Part shown: positions 24,226-32,459 of the stretch, in pieces
Layout of the letters: every line of letters starts with the position of its first letter
Position numbering within the stretch: position 1 is the first letter of the stretch
Position numbers and translations under genes: made by a program
From: Acetobacter musti
Lineage (GTDB): Bacteria > Pseudomonadota > Alphaproteobacteria > Acetobacterales > Acetobacteraceae
Direction of reading: 5' to 3'
NCBI RefSeq assembly: GCF_011516835.1
Contig: NZ_WOTB01000035.1
Location: 1-35,417 of the forward strand
Length of the DNA stretch: 35,417 bases
Notes under the pieces: generated by a model
What the model saw: only the letters and a program-made list of their open reading frames with translations
Told to the model about the DNA's origin: nothing
Database searches by the model: none

Positions 24226-24515
24226 TTTTTTCGTCTGCTTCAATCAGGGATCTGCAGCGGCTGCATGATTTTCTCAGTTCGAACAGTCCGGCAGCGGCTC
24301 GTAAGGCAGCCCGGACCATCAGACAAAGTCTCCGGACTCTTGAGGAGCAACCCCGTCTCGGAAAGCTGATTGATGGTCTGCCCGACGAATTTCGCGAATG
24401 GCTTATCGAGTTCGGATCAGGCGGGTACGTCGCCCGCTATCATTATGACGGAGAGCGCGTCACAGTCCTGATGATCCGGCATCAGAAAGAAGTCAGGTAT
24501 GTAAGCAAGCGCTAA
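24213..24515 (+). CDS. RelE/ParE-family toxin
   Basis: The 100-residue protein overlaps the antitoxin gene by 13 bases. SSASIRDLQRLHDFLSSNSPAAARKAARTIRQSLRTLEEQPRLGK is the helix pair and Arg-Leu-Gly-Lys segment of ParE/RelE proteins. It is followed by the beta-sheet (GGYVARYHYDGERVTVLMIRHQKEVRY). Family toxins act on gyrase (ParE) or cut mRNA (RelE); the sequence alone does not decide. In a mobile element such a pair usually promotes maintenance. Confidence 0.92.
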   Translation: MPQVVFSSASIRDLQRLHDFLSSNSPAAARKAARTIRQSLRTLEEQPRLGKLIDGLPDEFREWLIEFGSGGYVARYHYDGERVTVLMIRHQKEVRYVSKR

Positions 24516-24569
24516 CCACCACTATTTTCCGAGGATGCGCCTTACGGAAATGGAAGGTTGATTCGCGCG

Positions 24570-25685
24570 TCATGCATCGGTGACGCGCGTGCGATAATGT
24601 TTCAGGACCGGTGCAACGCCCTCAGGTGAGAAGGCGCCGTTCAGCCCCTGTGCAGCTCCTTTGGCCGCCGTCGCGGCACGCCCGAATATCGCTCCTTCAT
24701 ATAGTGTGACGGACGTCCAGCCATCGTTTGAGGTCAGTGCCTCCGCCAGGTCGACTGCGTCGGCAAGTGCGAGGTTCACGCCTTCACCCGAGAAGGGAGA
24801 CATCAGATGCGCCGCGTCGCCCAGCAGCGTAAGACCCGCCCGGCTTTGCCATTGATGCCCGACAGGTAACGCATAAAGCGGCCGGACATCGATCACATCA
24901 CCAGTCTCAATCACCTCTCTCAACATCGGCGCCCATCCAGTGAAGGACGCTCGCAGAGCCTGTCGTAGCCGCTCGGGGGACGATGCCTGCCATTCTCTTG
25001 CCGTGGCTTCAGCCAAACGAAGGCCCACATAACCTCGAATATGTCCAAACCCGTTCCGTTGCGTAATCACGGCACGGTTGTAGCCGACCGCGAACATCTT
25101 TCCGCTGCCAGTCAACCTGTCGATCGCGGGATGCCTGGCGACATCAAAGCCGAACTCGACCAACGTGACTCCCTCATAGGCCGGCCTGGCGTCGCTAAGC
25201 AGCGGACGGACACTCGACCAGGCACCGTCTGCCCCTATCACGACGTCGAACCGTTCAGTCCAGCCGTCGCCAGCCAGCACGAAACCGTCATCGTCGGGAG
25301 TGATCCCTGCGACACGACATCCCCAGCGGATCGTATCGGGCAGAAGCGATTCCAGGAGAATCTTACGTAAGGCCGTTCGATCGATTTCAGGCCGGTCATC
25401 CGTGGGCTCGTCACGATCGAACAACAGGGTGCCGTCGGCATCGTAGAGCCGGTCGCCCTGATTCTCCGGCCGCGCGGCCGCGGCAAACCTGCTTTCCAGA
25501 CCCGCCCGCCGCATCGCGTACTGGCCGGTCCGACTGTGCAGATCGAGAGAGCCGCCCTGCGGGCGCTCGTCAGCGTGGGAATCCCGCTCGAAGACCATGG
25601 GAGATCGGCCGTAGCGTTGCAACAGCCGGGCAAGCATCAAGCCTCCCGGACCACCTCCGATGATCGCGATCCGATTCATTGCCAT
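24570..25685 (-). CDS. TetX-like FAD-dependent monooxygenase
   Basis: The 371-residue flavoprotein has the nucleotide-binding G10-x-G12-x2-G15 (IAIIGGGPGGL), the group A monooxygenase GADG motif (151-154), and the second FAD motif LLGDAAHLMSPFSGEGVNLA (Asp290). The segment GGSLDLHSRTGQYAMRRAGL closely recalls TetX, the tetracycline-hydroxylating enzyme, but many relatives have other aromatic substrates. It shares an operator region with a divergent MarR gene, so it is probably induced by a small aromatic compound. Resistance to tetracycline is not established by the sequence. Confidence 0.9.
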   Translation of the reverse strand: MAMNRIAIIGGGPGGLMLARLLQRYGRSPMVFERDSHADERPQGGSLDLHSRTGQYAMRRAGLESRFAAAARPENQGDRLYDADGTLLFDRDEPTDDRPEIDRTALRKILLESLLPDTIRWGCRVAGITPDDDGFVLAGDGWTERFDVVIGADGAWSSVRPLLSDARPAYEGVTLVEFGFDVARHPAIDRLTGSGKMFAVGYNRAVITQRNGFGHIRGYVGLRLAEATAREWQASSPERLRQALRASFTGWAPMLREVIETGDVIDVRPLYALPVGHQWQSRAGLTLLGDAAHLMSPFSGEGVNLALADAVDLAEALTSNDGWTSVTLYEGAIFGRAATAAKGAAQGLNGAFSPEGVAPVLKHYRTRVTDA

Positions 25686-25701
25686 GTCAGCGCCCTGCAG
25701 T

Positions 25702-25739
25702 TATATAGGCACCTATATATAATAACATAGGGACCTATG
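25702..25739. promoter_or_regulatory. Twin palindromic operators for MarR regulator
   Basis: TATATAGG-CA-CCTATATA (25702-25719) and CATAGG-GA-CCTATG (25726-25739) share the core TAGG-N2-CCTA, and their centres are 22 bp apart, about two helical turns. A TATAAT box (25718-25723, plus strand) lies between them. This fits dimeric MarR binding that shuts both divergent promoters. Confidence 0.7.
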
Positions 25740-25741
25740 CA

Positions 25742-26188
25742 ATGAGCAACAACGAGTGGGATCCCTTGAGCCAGCCAGGCCACTATTTCAGCCGTATCGC
25801 CCGGGGCCTGAGCCGGGTCGGCGATGCGCGGCTACGCGATCTGGGATTGGCCACGGCGCAACTACCGATCCTAACCGCACTCAAAGATGGCGCGCAGCTC
25901 TCACAGAAACAGTTGGCACACTGGGCGAAAGTTGAACAACCAACCATGGCCCAGATGCTGTCCCGCATGGAACGCGACGGCCTGATCCGGCGCACGCCAG
26001 ATCCGAATGACAGGCGCTCGAGCCTGATCTCGCTGACGAAGACGGCGCTTGAGCGGTTGCCGGCCGGCCGCGCGGTATTGCGTCAAGGTAATGCCGATAT
26101 GACAAAGGGTCTGACCTCGGACGAAATCAACACGCTTGTGACACTGCTCAGACGGGTGCTGGTCAACATCGAAGCGATGGAACAATGA
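25742..26188 (+). CDS. MarR-family transcriptional regulator
   Basis: The 148-residue protein has the MarR winged-helix core: LTALKDGAQLSQKQLAHWAKVEQPTMAQMLSRMERDGLIRRTPDPNDRRSSLISLT, including the Asp-x-Arg wing motif (DPNDRRSS). Dimerization helices lie at both ends. The ATG sits two bases after the second palindrome, so bound protein would block its own expression as well as that of the divergent flavin monooxygenase. AGGGA inside the operator serves as ribosome site. Confidence 0.93.
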   Translation: MSNNEWDPLSQPGHYFSRIARGLSRVGDARLRDLGLATAQLPILTALKDGAQLSQKQLAHWAKVEQPTMAQMLSRMERDGLIRRTPDPNDRRSSLISLTKTALERLPAGRAVLRQGNADMTKGLTSDEINTLVTLLRRVLVNIEAMEQ

Positions 26189-26293
26189 GCCTTATCAGGT
26201 TCCCTTGTGGAAGCGTCAGCTTGCCGTGATCCTCTGGGGGCATCTTGTGCATTTATCCGGTGTACGTTCGCCCGTTGGGAGACACGACCTTTT

Positions 26294-29200
26294 TTATTCG
26301 GCGGCGATCGAGAATTCTTCCTTTTCATCGATAGCACGAAGGGTTTCATAAAGCCCTGCTGCCACACCCTTCCCCTCGATGATTTCGTCCGCCAGTTCAT
26401 CGAGAACCCCCACGAATGCTTCGTCGGTCGCAAGACCGAGATCATTCATGCGTTCACTTTTGCGCCGCTCGATCTCGCTGTTTGCTGATCCCGACGGAAA
26501 CACTGTGGCCAGCATCCGCAGGGCACGCGCGAAGTGGATCCGTTTGTAAAGACGGGCGCGCAGAGCTGTGTCCCCCGGGGTGGTAGAGAACGACCAGAGT
26601 TCAATGGGGCCGAGGACATTGATCAGGAGCTGCTCATACTTTGCTTCGCCGGCAGACATATCCACGAAGAACGGGGCTCCATCTTTCCCCGGACCTGGCA
26701 ATGCGTTCCGGATAACATAGGCGCTTGCATCAGACAGCTTGAATCGTTTGATGAGGCTGTCCGCTGTCTCCTGATCGCCACATTTGAGCACCCACCGGGC
26801 CGTTGAAATCTTGTACAGATCCTCACTGAAGTCAGTATGGTTCTGCGAAATGAAGCAGAGCTGGACGTTATGCTTTCGACCTTCGCGACCGTCACGCACT
26901 GCCTGTCGATCTACCTGAGGTGCAGGCTCGGTCCGGTGCCATTCATCGAAGTCGAGACGTTTGAGCGTCTCATACATTTCGGTGAAGCGCGCCAGGTGAT
27001 AGTCCCGCATGGACGCGGGCATATTCGGGTCATCCGCGTAATCGGGGTGCAGAAAGAAATTCCGCGCCAGAATCTGGCGGCCAAGCATGTACATCAGTGC
27101 CGTCTGCCGGTTCGCTCCCGGCGAACCTGAGGGTGCCACCTCGGCGAGATCGAGAACGATTACGCGCGCATTGCCCATATCAAGCTTTGTGGGCGACGCC
27201 AGCATTGGAAAATTCTTGATCACGTTCATGATGTAGCGGTCGAACGTGTCGATCAGACTTTCACCAGTCTTCAGCGTGATCTTTGAATACCGCTTCTCGA
27301 TTTCGGGACTGCGGGCCGCCATCAGAAGATCCTGCAGGATGGGGACTGCGTGACGCTGCGCGAAGCCAGCGAGACGATACTCCTTCACGTCGATAAGGGC
27401 ATTAACGACATCGCGCCACCAGGTCGGTTCGTCCTCACCGGCATGATGGGGAAGGCTGATTCCAAGTGACATGATTGCCGCATCGACCTCAGGTTCTATC
27501 CCCGGAGTATAAATCTTCGGAGCGCCACCCTGGACGCCGGTGCAAAGCCGATAGGCCTCATCAACCACATCCTCCACCAGATGATCCATGCCCTCCCACG
27601 GCTTACCTTCCAGGGGCGTGGCGAGAAGCGAGATAAAATTCTGCAGGAAAACGCGCTCAAGCGGCAGCGGATATTCCAGCCCGACCTGCGTATCGAAGAC
27701 GTTGACCTCAAACCCCGGAATCGCCTGCATCTTGACGTAGACGGCTTCGTGCTGACGCTCGGGACCGAGCGCATTGCGCAGCATCTCAATGAGACCACGC
27801 GAGGATGGGCCGATGTCGAGCTTGCCGATGAATGGGAGCTTCGTTCCGTGGCTGCTGATCGCAGCACTGCTGAGGATCAGTCCGAGCAGAATGGTGTTGG
27901 CGAGAACGGACTTGCCCCCGCCAGGCGGCGCTACGATGATGTCCACAACGGATGGGCGCAGGCCTCCCCCGGTCGGATCGTAAGGCCAGATTGACCCATC
28001 AGGCTTACGGAAAAGAATGGAACCTCTCTGCCAGGGTGACGCACTGCGCGCCCAGGGCATCATGGCAAACGCATCACCGACCAGCGCAAGCGATGACGTG
28101 GCAGTGGAACCGAGCGAGAGGCCGGGGACAGACCCCATGGCAGCCTCCAGCGGATCGCCGGAGATGCGCGTCGTCTTGCTGTTGCCCCATGCGTCGATTG
28201 CCTGAGCGAGATCCGAAGCCTGCCGGCGCAGTTTCGCGTCTTCCCCGATTGGCGCCCACGTTGTGGCCGTCATCCTCATTCGTACGGAATTGTGGTTGTT
28301 TTTCTGGCGCTCGTGCTTGAGCGTCGCGAAGGCGCGGCGGATGTCGCCGTTTCCCGGGAACATTGCCAGAAACCCTGCACCAGCCTCCTTGAAGCCGAAT
28401 GCGGCACGACCGCCTCCTTCAAGAATCATTGCGCTTCGCCAGGGCAACCGTTTACGCCCGAGCACGCTGGACAATTCCGCAAAGGGTCGTGGATCTTCGG
28501 GGCCGATTGCCATATCGACCGGGGCGTACGTGTAATCGCCGACCGTGACGAGCTGGCCGCCTTTCGTTTCCGCGTCGGCGTTGAAAATCTGGTCCCGGAT
28601 GGCGGGCCAGAGCAGGCCTTGTGGGTGAGGCTTCGGATCGTCCAGATCGTCCGGAAGACGCGGCATAACCCGGTCTCCCAGCAGGGTCGGCTTCCATGCG
28701 GAGCCGGCCGTTTCACGGTAGATTGCCTCGCGCGCAACCTGAAGAGCCTGATGCGGATTGAGGAATTCGCAGGAAATATCAAAACCCTGCATCGTTGTCT
28801 GCACACGCGAGATAAATGACTCGTGCCGGGCGGCCATGATGTCTGATCGTACCGCGAAGCGCTGGCTGTCTCCGACACGCGGGAACTGGGCGGCGAGGGC
28901 TTTGCGCTCCTCAGCGACCTGTTTACGGTCCTCTCGCGTCAGAACGCTGGGTCTTGTCCACAGGACATAGTATGTGGCTTCCCAGCGCATGACATTTGGC
29001 CAGCGGCGCCGCCTCTCACCGATCACGTCTGTCAGATCAGCGCCAATCTGACGGGCAATCGAACGGCAGCCATCAAGACTGAGGCGGTCAATCTCGATGC
29101 CTGATCTCTCGGGATCAGAGATGTACCAGCCGACGATGGCATGACCGCGCTCTTCCAGGAGTCCCTGCAACTCGATACGCTGCTGTTCAGCCAGAGCCTC

Positions 29201-29377
29201 CACTTCCTGGCGGGTACACATCCGGCGCAGGCCGTTTATGCGAAGCATGGAGATATACTCGCCGCGTTTTGTGACGAGATGCTCGCCGTGTGTGCTCTCT
29301 ACGTCGCAGAAGGAGGTCAGGGGCTGGCGCAGCCCGAGGCTGATGCTCGCCAGCAGACCAGAAAGGATGCCGCCCAT
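26294..29377 (-). CDS. dotO: DotO/IcmB (TraU)-type ATPase (VirB4-like)
   Basis: This is the large inner-membrane-associated ATPase at the base of the I-type system. I chose ATG 29377, with AGGA 8 bases upstream and 13 bases after the DotN stop, giving 1027 residues. The longer reading runs into DotN. Walker A is APPGGGKS (Lys489), an LDLAEV strand lies near 743, and a Walker-B-like LDFDEW ends near 812. FISQNHTDFSEDL is a family-type sensor region. Length matches IcmB of about 1000 residues. It ends the first T4SS block; the cargo genes lie beyond it. Confidence 0.94.
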   Translation of the reverse strand: MGGILSGLLASISLGLRQPLTSFCDVESTHGEHLVTKRGEYISMLRINGLRRMCTRQEVEALAEQQRIELQGLLEERGHAIVGWYISDPERSGIEIDRLSLDGCRSIARQIGADLTDVIGERRRRWPNVMRWEATYYVLWTRPSVLTREDRKQVAEERKALAAQFPRVGDSQRFAVRSDIMAARHESFISRVQTTMQGFDISCEFLNPHQALQVAREAIYRETAGSAWKPTLLGDRVMPRLPDDLDDPKPHPQGLLWPAIRDQIFNADAETKGGQLVTVGDYTYAPVDMAIGPEDPRPFAELSSVLGRKRLPWRSAMILEGGGRAAFGFKEAGAGFLAMFPGNGDIRRAFATLKHERQKNNHNSVRMRMTATTWAPIGEDAKLRRQASDLAQAIDAWGNSKTTRISGDPLEAAMGSVPGLSLGSTATSSLALVGDAFAMMPWARSASPWQRGSILFRKPDGSIWPYDPTGGGLRPSVVDIIVAPPGGGKSVLANTILLGLILSSAAISSHGTKLPFIGKLDIGPSSRGLIEMLRNALGPERQHEAVYVKMQAIPGFEVNVFDTQVGLEYPLPLERVFLQNFISLLATPLEGKPWEGMDHLVEDVVDEAYRLCTGVQGGAPKIYTPGIEPEVDAAIMSLGISLPHHAGEDEPTWWRDVVNALIDVKEYRLAGFAQRHAVPILQDLLMAARSPEIEKRYSKITLKTGESLIDTFDRYIMNVIKNFPMLASPTKLDMGNARVIVLDLAEVAPSGSPGANRQTALMYMLGRQILARNFFLHPDYADDPNMPASMRDYHLARFTEMYETLKRLDFDEWHRTEPAPQVDRQAVRDGREGRKHNVQLCFISQNHTDFSEDLYKISTARWVLKCGDQETADSLIKRFKLSDASAYVIRNALPGPGKDGAPFFVDMSAGEAKYEQLLINVLGPIELWSFSTTPGDTALRARLYKRIHFARALRMLATVFPSGSANSEIERRKSERMNDLGLATDEAFVGVLDELADEIIEGKGVAAGLYETLRAIDEKEEFSIAAE

Positions 29378-29390
29378 CAATATCGTCCTG

Positions 29391-30056
29391 TTATAAAGTG
29401 GAGTGTGAGGGAACTGCGCCGGTCCATTCCCGGAGCAGCGCCGGATAAATGTCGGTTGCACCATCATAAAGACGGCCGAGAGGAAGGATTCGCAGACCCT
29501 CCAGAAGACCTGCGATGCTGGCTTCCGTCTGCGGTTCAGAGCGGTTCGCCATCAGCAGAGCCGTCGCGAGTTGCCGGGGAGAGGTCGTTTCGAGGCGCCG
29601 CCGCGCTTCACCGCTTCGCGCGTGAAGTGCGCGCAGGACAGAAACAGAGGGCTGGCAGCGCATCGGGATCATGCCAGCATCTGCGCCAGCAGCAATCGCA
29701 TCGATGATGCGATGCCATGCCGTGTCTCGACTGGCTCCATCGTCTCCGAGTGCTCCGATGAGCGTCTGATGTGCGCAGCGGGTCAGAGTCATGATCCGCG
29801 TCTGTGGGAATTCGGGCCACCACACGAGCACGGCTTCGCACTCGATTGCCGGGCGTGTCAGGTTTTGCAGGATGTCGCAGACAGCGCAGACGCGGCCGGA
29901 GCCGCGCCTGTCGTTGTTCCAGAAAAAACTGCGGCCCGCTGTGGCAAGGCCGCAGCAGCCACAGGTGAAATGACCCGTCTTCGTCTCTCCGGAATGAAGC
30001 GCTGACGGATCCCAGGGGCGCGGCAGCATCCGGAAAGATGAGGTGGATCGGGCCAT
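29391..30056 (-). CDS. dotN: DotN/IcmJ-type zinc-binding protein
   Basis: The 221-residue soluble protein has the paired cysteines expected of DotN: C32-G-C-C35 and C57-A-V-C60, with an extra Cys34. They lie in a TGHFTCGCCGLATAGRSFFW context that fits the IcmJ/DotN zinc site. In Legionella DotN belongs to the DotL coupling complex. The gene sits between DotP and DotO exactly as icmJ sits between icmD and icmB. I use ATG 30056, which begins 13 bases after the DotP stop; an upstream reading covers DotP and is not credible. Confidence 0.88.
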   Translation of the reverse strand: MARSTSSFRMLPRPWDPSALHSGETKTGHFTCGCCGLATAGRSFFWNNDRRGSGRVCAVCDILQNLTRPAIECEAVLVWWPEFPQTRIMTLTRCAHQTLIGALGDDGASRDTAWHRIIDAIAAGADAGMIPMRCQPSVSVLRALHARSGEARRRLETTSPRQLATALLMANRSEPQTEASIAGLLEGLRILPLGRLYDGATDIYPALLREWTGAVPSHSTL

Positions 30057-30069
30057 TTCAGTCCGTTCC

Positions 30070-30546
30070 TTAGCCGCCGCTGCCGGATGTGAACGTATAG
30101 GCCTTCGCCTCGGTGCCGACGGTCGCTGCACCACCCGACGCCGTGTTGGCCGCCTTATTGATCCACTGCGGACCGGTTGCGAAAAGGCCGCACAGCACGA
30201 TGCCTGCAATAGCCATGCCGACCTTCCCCGGGCTGCGGTTCTGTTCGTTGCGGCTCTGCCATGCCGCCCAGACACCAGCGATGAAGCAGATGAAGGCAGC
30301 AATATACATCGCGGCTGCGGCGACAAATCCGCCCGCCGTGAGGCCTTCCTGGGCTGTTGCCTGCATCTGCGCGCCGATGCCGTTCGTGCTGCCCGTTGCA
30401 GTCTGGGCAAAGGCATGACCGGCGAGGAGAAGCGGGGCAGAGAGTGCGCCCAGTGCGGCGAGGGCACGCGGGCCATATCCGTTGCGCGCGAGTGCCGGAC
30501 GCGACACCCGCGCCGGCACCATCTTGTTGACGTGAGAGAGGTTCAT
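30070..30546 (-). CDS. dotP: DotP/IcmD (TraR)-type inner-membrane protein
   Basis: The 158-residue protein starts at ATG 30546 with GGAG 8 bases upstream. A long signal-like N-terminus ends LLLAGHAFAQ. Two membrane helices follow (AGGFVAAAAMYIAAFICFIAGVWAAW and GKVGMAIAGIVLCGLFA) joined by a basic loop with SRNEQNR. This matches IcmD/TraR topology and resembles the paired-helix part of the next upstream gene. Position between DotE and DotN supports the call. Confidence 0.8.
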   Translation of the reverse strand: MNLSHVNKMVPARVSRPALARNGYGPRALAALGALSAPLLLAGHAFAQTATGSTNGIGAQMQATAQEGLTAGGFVAAAAMYIAAFICFIAGVWAAWQSRNEQNRSPGKVGMAIAGIVLCGLFATGPQWINKAANTASGGAATVGTEAKAYTFTSGSGG

Positions 30547-30643
30547 GTTCAGGGCTCCATTGAGAGAGGGATCATGTCCCTCAGGAGCATTTGTCCGGCC
30601 CCAACATGCGACTTCGAACGCTTTTTTCAAAAAAAGAGTGATT

Positions 30644-31189
30644 TCAGCTCGACGTTGTCCAGTGACTGAGGATCCATGTCGCTTCCTTGACGGGATTGAG
30701 CAGAATCACGCCGAAGATAAACTGAAGCAGGCAACTCAGCTTCGAGCGATTTGTTTTTCCGGTAGCCGAGGCATTCCACGCGACAACTGCCATGAATGCA
30801 GCCCAGGCACCGAACATTTCAAAAAACAGTGCAAAATCACTGACGATTGACAGAATGGCATCCTGCGGTCCGGTGCCGGAAATCACGCTGCCAGCCGTTG
30901 CGTCCGTGTAACCGGTGACGGACGACCCAAGCGCGACCTGAGTACCGAGGCCGGTCGAAGTGCTCGATTTGGTGAGGATCCGGTCAAAAGCGGCAAAAAC
31001 ACCGGAGAGAACAATGCCGAGCCACGGCACCCAGGGCTTGCCGACGAATGGGTTCTGGGGCTGGCGTTGCTGCCACAGGCCCCAGGCTCCTGTGAGAAAG
31101 GAAATCCACGCCGCAATGTAACAGGCCATTGGCAGAAGCCAGGCCATGCCGAGCGCGAGATCATTGACGAGATTGACCAGACCTTGCAC
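30644..31189 (-). CDS. dotE: DotE/IcmC (TraQ)-type inner-membrane protein
   Basis: The 181-residue protein starts at GTG (31189-31187) with AAGGA 9 bases upstream, 12 bases after the DotF stop. Four hydrophobic helices are visible: LALGMAWLLPMACYIAAWISFLTGAWGLW, WVPWLGIVLSGVFAAFD, FALFFEMFGAWAAFMAVVAW, and LLQFIFGVILL. A polar Gly/Ser/Thr-rich periplasmic loop lies between helices 2 and 3. The MACYIAAWISFLTGAW segment echoes the first helix of DotP, a resemblance also seen between IcmC and IcmD. Confidence 0.8.
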   Translation of the reverse strand: MQGLVNLVNDLALGMAWLLPMACYIAAWISFLTGAWGLWQQRQPQNPFVGKPWVPWLGIVLSGVFAAFDRILTKSSTSTGLGTQVALGSSVTGYTDATAGSVISGTGPQDAILSIVSDFALFFEMFGAWAAFMAVVAWNASATGKTNRSKLSCLLQFIFGVILLNPVKEATWILSHWTTSS

Positions 31190-31201
31190 GGCGCTTTGTC
31201 C

Positions 31202-32392
31202 TTACTGGATTGTTCCGTGTTCAGCCTGGATCACCCAAATCGTCCCGCGCTGAGCAATGGCGCGGACGCGGCCATAACCCCGCAAATCCGTGCCGATCTG
31301 GACCTCGGCCTGCGAAGCCTGTCCCGCCGGTGCCCCGTCATCCTGCACCATGGCAAGCTGGGGCGATGCGGCGAGGATCCGATAGCGCGGTATCCATGTC
31401 GCTGGCGGCGGCAGGGGTGTCTCCCGAACGTTCGATGGCGCAGCCGTCACAGATTTAGCCGGTGTCACTGCCGAATGCGGCTCAGCAAGCGCGGCTTCAA
31501 GAGCAGCCCGCGCCTTCTCCGCTGCGGCCCGCGTCGCCGCCAGCCCGTCCGAGGGAGGGGCCTCGGCATCCGCGACCGCCTTCTTCGCTTCGAGCAGAGA
31601 CATGCGGCGATTCAGATCTGCGGACTTCGCCGTGTCCGAAATACGCAGGCGATCGAGATCCTGCCGCAGGGTCTCGATCTCGCTGCGGGTCCGCTGCACA
31701 AGGGCGGCTTCTTCCGTTACGAGCTGAAGCACCTGCACCTGATCATCAGGCGTCATGGGAGCCGCCTGCAGGCGTGCCGCCTTATGAACCGCGTCTTCGG
31801 CCGGAGTGCTTCTCACAGGTGTCGCGTCAGGCTTTTGTGCGGAAGCGCTTGCCGCTGGCGGTGTCGGTGCTGCATCGGGCGTTCTGACCACCGGATGTGG
31901 CGGTGTTTTCATCGCAAGCATCGCCTTCAGATCATCGCTCTCAGCCTGAGGCTGTGCGACCTGAGCGGTCTGGGCAGGCTGCGGCGTCGCGAGGGGCGGC
32001 TTGCTGATCGGCTGGGCCGTTATCTGAGCCGGCGGAACGGAAGCGGGCGTAACACCAACCTCCCGCCCGACTGGAGGCGTTGATCGCCCTGAGAGGCTGA
32101 CAAACAGAAATACGGCGAGCAGGCCCGTGACGGCCGTAGCACCGCCTATCATGAGCTGCTTGCGGCGAGGAAGTGCCGTGAGACGGGCGATAACGCGCGC
32201 AGACGAAGAGGCTTTTTCCGCCGCTTCTGGGGTGCCGGGTTCAACGGCGGGCCGGATTTCGCCAGTCTCCTCAGGCTCAGATGAAGAGTCCGGATCGGGG
32301 GCCGTGCCGAGTTTGCGGAAAGGGAGCGGGCCGATACCCCTGTCCGCGCTGAACGGATCCCGGGGCGTCGGAGCGATGGCGGCTGATGTCAT
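31202..32392 (-). CDS. dotF: DotF/IcmG (TraP)-position inner-membrane protein
   Basis: The 396-residue bitopic protein has a cytoplasmic acidic/Pro-rich N-terminus of about 78 residues. A membrane helix lies at about 80-100, followed by a Pro/Ala-rich periplasmic linker. A coiled-coil segment (about 218-280, with VQRTRSEIETLRQDLDRLR) comes next. The C-terminal beta domain (RYRILAASPQLAMVQDDG, VQIGTDLRGYGRVRAIAQRGTIWVI) resembles the end of TraP/DotF-like proteins. Sequence conservation of this family is low, so the call leans on topology and place between DotG and DotE. AGGA lies 6 bases before the ATG. Confidence 0.75.
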   Translation of the reverse strand: MTSAAIAPTPRDPFSADRGIGPLPFRKLGTAPDPDSSSEPEETGEIRPAVEPGTPEAAEKASSSARVIARLTALPRRKQLMIGGATAVTGLLAVFLFVSLSGRSTPPVGREVGVTPASVPPAQITAQPISKPPLATPQPAQTAQVAQPQAESDDLKAMLAMKTPPHPVVRTPDAAPTPPAASASAQKPDATPVRSTPAEDAVHKAARLQAAPMTPDDQVQVLQLVTEEAALVQRTRSEIETLRQDLDRLRISDTAKSADLNRRMSLLEAKKAVADAEAPPSDGLAATRAAAEKARAALEAALAEPHSAVTPAKSVTAAPSNVRETPLPPPATWIPRYRILAASPQLAMVQDDGAPAGQASQAEVQIGTDLRGYGRVRAIAQRGTIWVIQAEHGTIQ

Positions 32393-32459
32393 GGTGAATC
32401 CTGCCTTCAGATGGAGAGGACAGAGAATTCACCGACATCATGCGACCAGCGTACAAAAA

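Noticed and set aside
31067..32083. 338-codon open frame on the plus strand
   Set aside because: It is antisense to the dotF and dotE genes, which have coherent order, topology and ribosome sites.
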